Of a stretch of DNA of 64,000 bases, positions 42,773-50,645 are shown piece by piece. Origin of the DNA: CALODP01 sp942492055. Its GTDB lineage: Bacteria > Bacteroidota > Ignavibacteria > Ignavibacteriales > Melioribacteraceae. The stretch spans positions 434,001-498,000 of the forward strand of contig CALODP010000002.1 of NCBI GenBank assembly GCA_942492055.1. The letters are read 5' to 3'. The notes beneath the pieces are model-generated. The model had not been told where the DNA came from. It made no database searches and saw nothing but the letters and a program-made list of their open reading frames with translations. Numbering within the stretch: position 1 is the stretch's first letter; every line of letters starts with the position of its first letter. The translations under genes and the position numbers were made by a program.

Positions 42773-43081
42773 CTATAATAGTTTTTTATAATTTCTTGCT
42801 CCATGAAGTATTCTATGAATTAAAATTACTTTTTCTTCTATTGTATAAAAGATCAAATAATTTTCAATTATTATATATCTGTATCTAAGATTTTTAATAT
42901 CTTCATCTCGTGGAACTCTTCCCATCATTGGATTTTCTGACAGAAGAATTAAATTATTTTCAATTTCACTTGCTAAATGGTTTGCGGCTATTGGATTATC
43001 TAATGCGATATATTCAACGATTTCAGAAAAATCTTCCTCAGCAATTTGTAAAAATCTGATTTGATATTTATTTGCCGGCAT
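42773..43081 (-). CDS. ParE/RelE-family toxin
   Basis: The 102-residue product has the ParE/RelE fold pattern: the first strand KYQIRFLQIAEEDFSEIVEYI, a helical hairpin with NPIAANHLASEIENNLILL, then NPMMGRVPRDEDIKNLRYRYIIIENYLIFY and the end VILIHRILHGARNYKKLL. The terminal H-R-I-L-H-G-A-R block is typical. Members block gyrase (ParE) or cut mRNA at the ribosome (RelE). It overlaps the antitoxin gene by 14 bases, with the antitoxin first. The pair runs against the cassette genes and has its own promoter, the usual layout for a toxin-antitoxin cassette in integrons. Confidence 0.9.
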   Translation of the reverse strand: MPANKYQIRFLQIAEEDFSEIVEYIALDNPIAANHLASEIENNLILLSENPMMGRVPRDEDIKNLRYRYIIIENYLIFYTIEEKVILIHRILHGARNYKKLL

Positions 43082-43340
43082 TAATTTTACCCCGAATATT
43101 CGACATCACTTGATTTAGTGTTCTGCCTTTATCACCCGATGCTTTTTGAGTTTGAGCAACTGATAATTTACTAAGTAATTCAAGTTTTAATTCCAATTTG
43201 GAAAAATATTCCATTGACATAAGTACCATATCTCCTTCACCGTTTTTTGTTATATATATGGGTTCATTAGACATATGTACCAATTTTGAAATTTCATTCG
43301 ATTTATTTCGTAAATCAGAGATTGGTTTAATTATCGGCAT
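43068..43340 (-). CDS. Phd/YefM-family antitoxin
   Basis: The 90-residue product begins MPIIKPISDLRNKSNEISKLV, the DNA-binding opening of Phd/YefM antitoxins, then NEPIYITKNGEGDMVLMSMEYF, the dimer strand motif. The C-terminal 35 residues (KLSVAQTQKASGDKGRTLNQ) should wrap the toxin. It overlaps the toxin start by 14 bases. Upstream at 43354-43382 are GTATCAT and ATGATAC inverted repeats, which fit an autoregulatory operator. Together they make a complete type II module. Confidence 0.88.
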   Translation of the reverse strand: MPIIKPISDLRNKSNEISKLVHMSNEPIYITKNGEGDMVLMSMEYFSKLELKLELLSKLSVAQTQKASGDKGRTLNQVMSNIRGKINAGK

Positions 43341-43353
43341 TTTAGACCCCCTT

Positions 43354-43382
43354 GTATCATAATTGTATCACGATAATGATAC
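43354..43382 (-). promoter_or_regulatory. Inverted-repeat operator of the toxin-antitoxin pair
   Basis: GTATCAT (43354-43360) and ATGATAC (43376-43382) are perfect inverted repeats, with a third TGTATCA half in between. They lie 14-42 bases ahead of the antitoxin start, where a Phd/YefM-toxin complex would repress its own transcription. Confidence 0.55.
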
Positions 43383-43399
43383 TGACAAATTTTATTAAA

Positions 43400-43553
43400 C
43401 GCAACATAACACCCTTTTCTGACATTCTATCAAAACTTCCAATTCCGGCAGGCTGGGGCTGTCTCACCTAAATGCGAGCCCAATTTAAACGTCCGGGCTT
43501 GTTCCCATGCTCCAATTACGGAATAATTCGGGTTGGTATCCCGACATGGAATA
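43400..43553. other. Spacer between the toxin-antitoxin module and site D
   Basis: The start (GCAACATAACACCC at 43400) looks like the left part of another cassette border. The rest includes a GC-richer block with CGAGCCC and GGGCTTG arms near 43471-43502. I see no gene here. Confidence 0.35.
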
Positions 43554-43736
43554 TGAATTATTTGTAGTGAAAAGGGGAGTAAAGTTTAATAAATCTTAAA
43601 TAAGATCTGTTACCCGCTCAAAACGAAATTATACTGTTGAATTAAATAAAACGATGACTTAACTTAATTTCGTAATCACTGCTTTTCGGTGCGCGGAGAA
43701 TGTGCCGGAGTTTTAAGCATGATTATATGTTGTAAG
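43554..43736 (+). repeat. attC-like cassette site D (core 43657-43735)
   Basis: The R box ACTTAAC (43657-43663) and GTTGTAA (43729-43735) bracket arms TAATCACTGCTT (43673-43684) and AAGCATGATTA (43715-43725) that pair with only C43679 left out. The core is 79 bp, the same length and plan as sites B and C. The upstream 100 bp repeats that of site B. Confidence 0.7.
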
Positions 43737-43857
43737 CCTTATTAATATTTTATGTTAAAATAAAAATCCTAAAAAGAAAAATGTTCTATTTAACAACAAC
43801 TACACCTATAAGTGGTTGCTGAATATATCCTTTTATACCCATTTCGTTTACTAAAAT

Positions 43858-43869
43858 GTTGTATACAAC
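43858..43869 (+). promoter_or_regulatory. 12-bp palindrome upstream of the AraC-type gene
   Basis: GTTGTATACAAC is a perfect 12-bp palindrome ending 27 bases ahead of the regulator start. It may be an operator or a chance match. Confidence 0.35.
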
Positions 43870-43896
43870 GTAAAACAGCATGAGACAATAATAAAA

Positions 43897-44685
43897 ATGT
43901 TTGATTTAATTGAACCGATTGGGATTTTAAAAAAATACATAAAAAACTACTTCATTGTTGAAATAGACAATTGTGTAGACTTTCTGCCAAAGGAACGAGT
44001 TTTTCCTATTGGAAATGCTACCTTGGTATTTCATTATGGTTCTCCATCAAAATTTAAAACAAAAAATCAGAGTGAATATATTGAATCAAATTTGGTTATT
44101 TGCGGGCAGCAAACCAATTATTACGACTTATCATTATCCGGTAAGACCGGGATGATTCTTATCCTATTCAAGCCACATGGACTAAGAGCTTTTTTTAATT
44201 TTCCAGCTACTGAATTATTGGACGAAAACCTCTCATTGAGTGATTTAGTAAAAGGTAAAACCGATAAGTTAGAAGATATGCTATTTGATTCGCAAAACAA
44301 CAAACAAAGAATTGCTCACATAGAATATTATTTATTTAGAAGATTAATTCAAAATCGAGACTTTGAAAGAGTTGAACGCGCAGTTACTATGATTGAAGAC
44401 TCTAAAGGAGAGATAAAAACACAAAACATTGCTCGAGAAGTATGTTTGGGAATAAAACAATTTGAAAGAATTTTCTCTAATCATGTAGGCTTAAATCCTA
44501 AAAAATTTTCAAGTATTATCAGGTTTCAGAATGTTCTAAAAATGAAAAGAGAATTCAAAGAATTATCTATGTATCAGTTAGCATTGGACAATGGATATTA
44601 CGACCAGTCGCATTTCAATCATGATTTTAAAATCTTTACCGGATATACTCCTCGAACATTCTTCAATAAAGAGAATAAAGACTAA
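43897..44685 (+). CDS. AraC-family transcriptional regulator
   Basis: The 262-residue protein has an N-terminal DUF6597-like sensing domain (about 1-130; it begins DLIEPIGILKKYIKNYFIVE and contains GKTGMILILFKPHGLRAFF). A C-terminal double HTH domain covers about 165-262, with KTQNIAREVCLGIKQFERIFSNHVGLNPKKFSSI for the first helix pair and DNGYYDQSHFNHDFKIFTGYTPRTFF for the second. It likely controls the AlkD-like gene 69 bases downstream and perhaps itself through the palindrome at 43858. Effector is unknown. The three-gene set looks like one cassette or unit after site D. Confidence 0.88.
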   Translation: MFDLIEPIGILKKYIKNYFIVEIDNCVDFLPKERVFPIGNATLVFHYGSPSKFKTKNQSEYIESNLVICGQQTNYYDLSLSGKTGMILILFKPHGLRAFFNFPATELLDENLSLSDLVKGKTDKLEDMLFDSQNNKQRIAHIEYYLFRRLIQNRDFERVERAVTMIEDSKGEIKTQNIAREVCLGIKQFERIFSNHVGLNPKKFSSIIRFQNVLKMKREFKELSMYQLALDNGYYDQSHFNHDFKIFTGYTPRTFFNKENKD

Positions 44686-44754
44686 TTTTTACAATTTTTC
44701 TTCAAAAGTTTTTTTTAGCTTAAACATCATTTATAGAACATCATGTGAGCGCAA

Positions 44755-45474
44755 ATGGAAAAAAGTAAATTAAAACATCGTGAAATAATTGAGTTTTGCA
44801 ACTCCAACAGAGATGAAGCAGTAATCAAAAAGTATTCAAGATACTTTAAAGAAGGTTACGATGCATATGGTATTGATTCTAAAATTCTCGAAACGCAAAA
44901 AAACAAATGGTTGGATTCATGGAAAAAGGAAATGACCATTTCCGATTATTTGGATTTAGGTGATTTGTTAATATCTACTGGTAAATTTGAAGAAGCTGAC
45001 TACGCTATTCAGTTTATTGCATCAAAGAAAAATGAATTCACAATTGAAACATTTGATAGAATAGGAAAATGGTTAGAAAATGGAATTCAAAACTGGGCTA
45101 ATACTGACGTGTTGTGTATGTTGGTTTTGTCCGAGTTTATTTGCAATGAAATTATTGAGTCTAAAGATTTTGTAAATTGGACAAAATCTAACTCTAAATG
45201 GAAAAGAAGAGCAGTTCCAGTAACTTTTTATGAAGTTATTAAAAAAGGCATTAGTCCTGAATCTTTTTTCCCTGTGATTGAGAATTTGATGGAAGATAAA
45301 GAAGAAGATGTTCAAAAAGGGTTAGGTACACTTCTAAGAGAAAGTTGGAAAAAACAACCTGACTTAGTAGAAGCGTTTCTATTAAAATGGAAAGATAAAT
45401 GTGGGCGAAAAATAATTCAATACGCCACTGAAAAAATGGATAAATCCCAAAAGGTAAAATTCAAAAAGGATTAA
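44755..45474 (+). CDS. DNA alkylation repair protein (AlkD-like HEAT protein)
   Basis: The 239-residue protein matches AlkD-like DNA glycosylases built of HEAT-like helix pairs: RYFKEGYDAYGIDSKILETQ at the start (the family's G-Y-x-x-Y-G), SNSKWKRRAVPVTFYEVIKKGI in the middle, which matches the family's W-x-R-R segment, and KDVQ-like GLGTLLRESWKKQPDLVEAFLLKWKD near the end. Such proteins remove alkylated purines. It lies between an AraC-type regulator and a DUF3795 gene, so an alkylation or stress response is inferred. Two bases separate its stop from the next start. I could not check the catalytic Asp precisely. Confidence 0.8.
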   Translation: MEKSKLKHREIIEFCNSNRDEAVIKKYSRYFKEGYDAYGIDSKILETQKNKWLDSWKKEMTISDYLDLGDLLISTGKFEEADYAIQFIASKKNEFTIETFDRIGKWLENGIQNWANTDVLCMLVLSEFICNEIIESKDFVNWTKSNSKWKRRAVPVTFYEVIKKGISPESFFPVIENLMEDKEEDVQKGLGTLLRESWKKQPDLVEAFLLKWKDKCGRKIIQYATEKMDKSQKVKFKKD

Positions 45475-45476
45475 AA

Positions 45477-45848
45477 ATGAAAACCATTGCGCCAATAGAT
45501 ATAAACCTTGTTTCATATTGTGGGTTTTACTGTGGGGCATGCGCCAAATTTCTAAAAGAAGAATGTGAAGGTTGCAAAGGAGATAATCTCAAATGCGCTG
45601 TCGGATACAAGTCATGCAAAGTAAGACCTTGTTGTATTGAGAATGAGTTTAGCTCATGTGCTGAGTGCAATAAATATGAATCTACTAAGGAATGTAAAAT
45701 CTATAATCCACTAATGATTAGATTTGGACAATTTATTACACGGACAAATCGGAAATTAGGAATTGAGATGATTAAAGAAAAAGGGGCAGCCGAATTTGTA
45801 AAATATATGATTGATAAGAATTGGGTGACAATAAAAATCGGAAAATAA
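45477..45848 (+). CDS. DUF3795-family cysteine-rich protein
   Basis: The 123-residue protein has the DUF3795 pattern of clustered cysteines, starting YCGFYCGACAKFLKEECEGC, then CAVGYKSCKVRPCCIE and CAECNKYESTKEC, which together should bind zinc or an Fe-S cluster. The function of the family is not known. It follows the AlkD-like gene by two bases, so the two are translated from one message. The C-terminal helix (GKLGIEMIKEKGAAEFVKYMI-like) closes it. Its 3' end runs directly into a repeat array. Confidence 0.85.
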   Translation: MKTIAPIDINLVSYCGFYCGACAKFLKEECEGCKGDNLKCAVGYKSCKVRPCCIENEFSSCAECNKYESTKECKIYNPLMIRFGQFITRTNRKLGIEMIKEKGAAEFVKYMIDKNWVTIKIGK

Positions 45849-45855
45849 TAAAGCG

Positions 45856-46205
45856 TCCATTCCGCAACCATCCGGAAACATTCCGCCACTCTTCGGAATC
45901 GTTCCGCCCCCTTCGGAAACATTCCAACACCCTTCGGAAACATTCCGACACCCTTCGGAAACATTCCGACACCCTTCGGAAACGTTCCGCCACTCTTCGG
46001 AAACATTCCGCCCCCTTCGGAAACGTTCCGACACTCTTCGGAAACATTCCGACACCCTTCGGAAACGTTCCGACACTCTTCGGAATCGTTCCGCCCCTCT
46101 CGGAAACATTCCGCCCCCTTCGGAAACATTCCGCCACTCTTCGGAAACATTCCGACACCCTTCGGAAACGTTCCGCCCCTCTCGGAAACATTCCGCCACT
46201 CTTCG
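45856..46205. repeat. Palindromic tandem array, 20-21 bp units, about 17 copies
   Basis: Units read RTTCCGMCACYCTTCGGAAAC (21 bp) or RTTCCGCCCCCTTCGGAAAC (20 bp). Each junction forms CGGAA-ACA-TTCCG or CGGAA-ACG-TTCCG, a perfect 5-bp palindrome. Mixed 20- and 21-bp lengths change the reading frame, so the ORFs across it are chance. There are no unique spacers, so it is not a CRISPR array. Confidence 0.85.
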
Positions 46206-46214
46206 CTCTTGTTC

Positions 46215-46382
46215 TTCTCTGTGTGCTCAGTGCCCTCTGTGGTTAATCTATTCTCTAAGTCTTCTCAGCGTGGCCACTGTCTCGGATCCGGTTGAAAATT
46301 CGGTAATCAACGAACCTTTGTTTCAAACCAGGCTTTTGATTGGACGAAGTGTTCTCTGTGTGCTCGGTGTTCTCTGTGGTTT
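46215..46382. repeat. Second copy of the ACAGAGG-type dispersed repeat
   Basis: CTGTGTGCTCAGTGCCCTCTGTGGTTA at 46219-46245 and CTCTGTGTGCTCGGTGTTCTCTGTGG at 46354-46379 match the 100-bp unit of 12625-13060, and the AGGCTTTTGATTGG flank is shared as well. It again follows directly after a tandem array, as at 12.6-13.5 kb. Confidence 0.75.
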
Positions 46383-46444
46383 GGCTCTTGTTTTTGGGGC
46401 TCTTCGGTTAGTTTTCTTTTTCTGTGGTCTAATTGGTAGGTAGC

Positions 46445-46476
46445 TAAAAAAAATCCCCGCCCGGGAGAGGACGGGT
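46445..46476 (-). terminator. Terminator of the namZ transcript
   Basis: On the - strand CCCGTCC and GGGCGGG pair (one G-T) around a TCTCCC loop and are followed by GATTTTTTTT. It lies about 10 bases after the namZ stop and ends the hutI-namZ unit. Confidence 0.8.
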
Positions 46477-46484
46477 AAGTAAAC

Positions 46485-47729
46485 TTACTTGTATAAGAAA
46501 TATTTGGAGGAAACAGATGTGAAAGATTTCAGATCTTTATCAAGATATTCCTCAACCTTATTCATATCGTAATCGGATTCTTCCATAATCTCCTGGATTT
46601 TGGTAGTACCCAACGCTTTGTTAAAGGCGCTCATATGTCCCTTAGTCATCTCCAAAGGATTCTTATCCGGATAGAGTTCGTGAACAGCCTTAAGGAAATA
46701 GAGCTGAATCTTCATCAATTCCACCTTGTTGAAATCGACAATATGAATCTGCACACCACTCAAACCTGTTCCTTTACCAAAAGCGTAGTAAGGTTTGTAA
46801 TGAATCGGGCGGAAGATAACACCAGGCAAATTATACGAATTCATTTTGTCAGTCAAATTCTGAGCGTCAATCCATTCCGTAGCGAAAGCCTGGAAAGGAA
46901 TAGTATAACCTACACCGATTGAAACAACGTCACGAAGCTCACCGACGATACCGGAAACCACATAGTAGTAAGGGGAATCTTTGTGAGGAATGTGAGGAGA
47001 AGTAGGAACCCAAGGAAGACCTGTCTCTTCGAAAGTCATATCCCTTTTCCAACCATCCATTTCAACAACAGTTAAGTTACACTTAACGCCGTCTGTCAAC
47101 ATTTTCTCTTCGTTAAGCATCTTAGCCAACTCTCCGCAAGTCAAACCGTAAACATAAGGGATCTTGAACTTGCTGATGAAAGAGATATATTGATCCTCAA
47201 CGATGCAGCCCTCAACCTTGTTACCGGTAAGGGGATTAGGACGATCTAGAACAATCATCTCAACGCCATTTTCGGCGGCGGCTTCCATTACAACACCCAT
47301 AGTGGAGATAAAAGTATAAGAACGGCAACCGATATCCTGGATATCATAAATGATAGCGTCCAATCCTTCCATCATCTCTTTGGTAGGTTTTCTTGTTTTT
47401 CCGTAGAGAGAGTAAACAGGAAGACCGGTTTTCTCATCTTTCTGATTCTCTACCTTTTCACCCCCTTCAACGGTACCACGGATACCATGTTCCGGACCGA
47501 AAAGGGCAACCACATCAACCTCAGGAGCTTCGAACAAAATATCGGCTGTTGATTTTAGGCGTGAATCAACACCGGAAGCATTTGTTACGAGTCCTACTTT
47601 CTTACCTTTCAAAATTTCGAAGTTAGTATCCTTCAAAACCTCAATGCCTGTCTTAACCTTAACGTTTTGCGCCATAGCTAGCGAGGCGCCGAAAAGCAAA
47701 ACAGCACATGTCAATAAAGCTTTTCTCAT
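46485..47729 (-). CDS. namZ: Exo-beta-N-acetylmuramidase NamZ-type protein (DUF1343)
   Basis: The 414-residue precursor has a signal peptide (about 20 residues, ending LAMAQ). A two-part DUF1343 domain begins VKTGIEVLKDTNFEILKGKKVGLVTN and carries FGPEHGIRG, the catalytic-type YDIQDIGCRSYTFISTM and ENGVEMIVLDRPNPLTG, then GVGYTIPFQAFATEW. NamZ-type enzymes remove N-acetylmuramic acid from the non-reducing end of peptidoglycan fragments in recycling. It should act in the periplasm. It lies 15 bases after hutI on the same strand and is closed by a terminator. Confidence 0.92.
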   Translation of the reverse strand: MRKALLTCAVLLFGASLAMAQNVKVKTGIEVLKDTNFEILKGKKVGLVTNASGVDSRLKSTADILFEAPEVDVVALFGPEHGIRGTVEGGEKVENQKDEKTGLPVYSLYGKTRKPTKEMMEGLDAIIYDIQDIGCRSYTFISTMGVVMEAAAENGVEMIVLDRPNPLTGNKVEGCIVEDQYISFISKFKIPYVYGLTCGELAKMLNEEKMLTDGVKCNLTVVEMDGWKRDMTFEETGLPWVPTSPHIPHKDSPYYYVVSGIVGELRDVVSIGVGYTIPFQAFATEWIDAQNLTDKMNSYNLPGVIFRPIHYKPYYAFGKGTGLSGVQIHIVDFNKVELMKIQLYFLKAVHELYPDKNPLEMTKGHMSAFNKALGTTKIQEIMEESDYDMNKVEEYLDKDLKSFTSVSSKYFLYK

Positions 47730-47744
47730 GGCTTCTTTCCTTTT

Positions 47745-49001
47745 TTAAGTCTTATTGTAGTTAGAATTATATATCACTTTTCCATCTTTTACGGTCATAA
47801 CATTCAGGTTTTTCCCGACTTGATAAACAATTTCGGAATAGTGTTTCGCGTCGAAGACTGCGAAATCGGCTTTCTTGCCAGGTTCAAGGCTTCCGGTCTC
47901 TTTTTCCGCGTCGAGCGCTTTAGCTGCGTTGATAGTAACTGCGGAGATAGTCTCCTCTATAGTCATACCCATCTTCAGAGCCGCGAGACTCATTATCAAA
48001 TTCAAATTCGCTATATGACTTGAGCCCGGGTTGTAGTCTGTAGATAAGGCGACAATAACGTTGTTGTCAATCAGCTTACGAGCCGGAGCAAAGTCGTATC
48101 CGAGAAAGAAAGAGACTCCCGGCAGTAGCACCGCTACTGTATCGGAACCGCTAAGTAGCTTTACATCCTCATCTCGTATCACTTCTAGGTGATCGATACT
48201 GGTCGCCTTCATCTCGAGAGCGAGTTCCAATCCGCCGACGTTATTAAATTGCTCCGAATGGAGTTTTAGTTTGAGACCGTTTTCCAGAGCGGCTTCAAAT
48301 ATTCTCTTCACATGTTCCACGCTAAAGGCAGTCGATTCGCAAAAAGCGTCGCAGAATTTGGCAAGTTTCTTCTCCTTGATGTAGGGGAGCATTTCGTTGA
48401 TTATTATATCAATATATTTTTCGTTGTCGTTCTTATATTCCGGCGGGAAAGTATGAGCCCCGAGGAAAGTAGGAACGATATCGATATCGTAATCCGAATT
48501 AAGAAAACCGATAGTTTGCAAGAGCTTAATCTCATCGTAGAAACTGAGTCCGTATCCGCTCTTTATCTCCAAAGTAGTAACACCTTGGGCAATGTAATAT
48601 TCAATTCTCGGGCGCATAATATCAAGGAGTTCGTCGAAGGAGGAATTTCTAACGGCGGTAACAGTAGCGTTAATTCCGCCCCCTTTCCTTGCTATCTCTT
48701 CGTAGCTAACTCCTTGTAGCTTCTCCTTAAATTCTTCCGCTCGTGATCCCGCGTAAGCGGTGTGTGTGTGGCAATCGATTAAGCCGGGGAGAATAACCTT
48801 TCCGGTTACATCGATAATCTCATCGAATTTGTATCGGAAGGTATTTTTGTTCTTAACGAACTCTTTAATGCGTCCTTCTTCAACAATGATGGAATGATCT
48901 TCAAGTGGATCGATTCTGTTCAGATCGGAACCGGTTTTGAAATTTTTCCCTTTGGTATCGACCGTAACAATTTGCGCCGGATTTTTAAATAATGTTTTCA
49001 T
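47745..49001 (-). CDS. hutI: Imidazolonepropionase
   Basis: HutI opens the imidazolone ring in histidine breakdown, giving formimino-glutamate. The 418-residue amidohydrolase has the metal site DCHTHTAYAGSRAEEFKEKLQG, the substrate loop GGGINATVTAVRNSS, LKLHSEQFNNVGG, and the late Asp in VALSTDYNPGSSHIANLN. Length is normal. Other hut genes are not in the window. It shares a - strand transcript with namZ, a pairing whose metabolic logic I cannot explain. Confidence 0.96.
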   Translation of the reverse strand: MKTLFKNPAQIVTVDTKGKNFKTGSDLNRIDPLEDHSIIVEEGRIKEFVKNKNTFRYKFDEIIDVTGKVILPGLIDCHTHTAYAGSRAEEFKEKLQGVSYEEIARKGGGINATVTAVRNSSFDELLDIMRPRIEYYIAQGVTTLEIKSGYGLSFYDEIKLLQTIGFLNSDYDIDIVPTFLGAHTFPPEYKNDNEKYIDIIINEMLPYIKEKKLAKFCDAFCESTAFSVEHVKRIFEAALENGLKLKLHSEQFNNVGGLELALEMKATSIDHLEVIRDEDVKLLSGSDTVAVLLPGVSFFLGYDFAPARKLIDNNVIVALSTDYNPGSSHIANLNLIMSLAALKMGMTIEETISAVTINAAKALDAEKETGSLEPGKKADFAVFDAKHYSEIVYQVGKNLNVMTVKDGKVIYNSNYNKT

Positions 49002-49145
49002 TATGCTTCTTACTTTTAGGAAGTTTGATTCAAGATTGTAAAAATAGCCCTTAAGATCGAGATAATACAGGTAAATCGGATAAAATTTTGTTAAACATTC
49101 AACAATTTTGTAAATTAGAGGCTTGTAAAATAAAGGACAAGAAAT

Positions 49146-50639
49146 ATGCCTTCTGCAAAAAAGTTAAAGATTCTATTTGTTACATCAGAAGTTGTACCTT
49201 TTTGTAAAACGGGTGGACTTGCTGACGTTGCCTCCGCGCTTCCGCAAAAACTTCAAGAATTAGGTCATCAGGTAAGAATAGTTGTTCCTAAATACGGTGC
49301 CATAGATGAAAGAAAGTTTAAGATCCATGAAGTTGTAAGATTGAAAGATATTACAACGAATGTCGGAGAAAAAGAAGTTACTTTTTCGCTACGTTCCTCT
49401 TTCCTCGTAGGTCCTAAAGCGAGGGTGCAGATCTATTTCTTGGATAACGAATTTTATTACGGAAAGCGCCATAGTTTATACACTGAGCCTCTTACCGGGG
49501 AAGAGTTTGAAGATAACGACGAAAGATTTATTCTACTTGCAAAATCTGTTTTCGAATTGATACAAAAATTGGGTTGGATTCCGGATGTTATTCATTGTAA
49601 CGACTGGCAATGCGGTCTTGTCCCATTGTATTTGAAAGAACTAATGAAGACAGATGAAAAGCTCAAGGGAATAAAAACTTTATACACAGTTCATAATATT
49701 GCCGCTCAAGGTAAATTTCCAAAAGAAGTTTTTGCAAAAACCGGCTTACCGGAAGGATATGTTTCCGAAGAAGGAGTACTATTCAAAGGGGAAATGAATT
49801 TCCTCAAGGCCGGCTTCACATATGCCGACGCTATCAATACGGTAAGTGAAACATACGCTAAGGAAATTTGCGAAGATGAGGGAGCTAGTTACGGCCTTCA
49901 TGAAGTTATGTCCAAGCGAAAAGAAGATCTTTACGGAATTGTGAACGGAATAGATCCTCAGATCTGGAACCCGGAAATTGATACTAAAATAGAGAAAAAA
50001 TTTTCGGCCAAAAAGCTGGAAGATAAAAAGGAGAACAAGGTAGCTTTGCTAGAGAAGTTCGGATTTGAAGTTAATCTTGAAGTTCCTTTGGTTGGAATGA
50101 TTTCGAGAATTACCGATGTAAAGGGATTTGATTTGGTAGAAAAATCCTTCAAGGAATTGATGGGTTTGAATATGCAGTTGGTTCTGTTGGGCACCGGCAC
50201 AAAGAAATATCACAGATTCTTCGAAGACGCAATGTTTGATTATCGCGGAAAGTTCTCTTGTTATCTCGGTTTTGACGATGAGCTTGCTCACCTTATTGAG
50301 GCAGGATCCGATATCTTCTTAATTCCGAGCCGATACGAAGCATGCGGTTTGAACCAGATGTACAGTCAGATGTACGGAACGGTTCCGGTAGTAAGAAAGA
50401 CAGGTGGTTTGGCAGATACGGTTGAACCTTTTGATGCTACAACCGGGGAAGGAACCGGATTTGTATTCGAAGATTATTCGGCCGAATCGATGATAGAAGC
50501 TCTTTCGAGAGCAATAAATCTCTTCAATGAAGATAAGAAAGCATGGAGCACGATTCAGAAAAACGGAATGAGACAGAATTTTACATGGTTAAATTCCTCA
50601 AAGAACTACGTAGATTTGTATAAAAAAGTTGCGAAATAA
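49146..50639 (+). CDS. glgA: Glycogen synthase
   Basis: GlgA adds glucose from ADP- or UDP-glucose to alpha-1,4-glucan. The 497-residue GT5 protein has the N-terminal KTGGLADVASALPQ, with the conserved K-x-G-G-L-A donor-binding segment near 21, DVIHCNDWQCGLVP (His), and the C-terminal GT-B half with GMISRITDVKGFDLV and the catalytic PSRYEACGLNQMYSQMYGTVPV. Length and order are typical. The gene begins a + strand run and is 6 bases before gmhB. It implies glycogen storage. Confidence 0.95.
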   Translation: MPSAKKLKILFVTSEVVPFCKTGGLADVASALPQKLQELGHQVRIVVPKYGAIDERKFKIHEVVRLKDITTNVGEKEVTFSLRSSFLVGPKARVQIYFLDNEFYYGKRHSLYTEPLTGEEFEDNDERFILLAKSVFELIQKLGWIPDVIHCNDWQCGLVPLYLKELMKTDEKLKGIKTLYTVHNIAAQGKFPKEVFAKTGLPEGYVSEEGVLFKGEMNFLKAGFTYADAINTVSETYAKEICEDEGASYGLHEVMSKRKEDLYGIVNGIDPQIWNPEIDTKIEKKFSAKKLEDKKENKVALLEKFGFEVNLEVPLVGMISRITDVKGFDLVEKSFKELMGLNMQLVLLGTGTKKYHRFFEDAMFDYRGKFSCYLGFDDELAHLIEAGSDIFLIPSRYEACGLNQMYSQMYGTVPVVRKTGGLADTVEPFDATTGEGTGFVFEDYSAESMIEALSRAINLFNEDKKAWSTIQKNGMRQNFTWLNSSKNYVDLYKKVAK

Positions 50640-50645
50640 TAATTA

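Noticed and set aside
45701..46246. Four overlapping frames of 139-149 residues across the 20/21-bp array
   Set aside because: They come from the palindromic repeat; three frames are open at once and unit lengths vary by one base, so none is a real protein.
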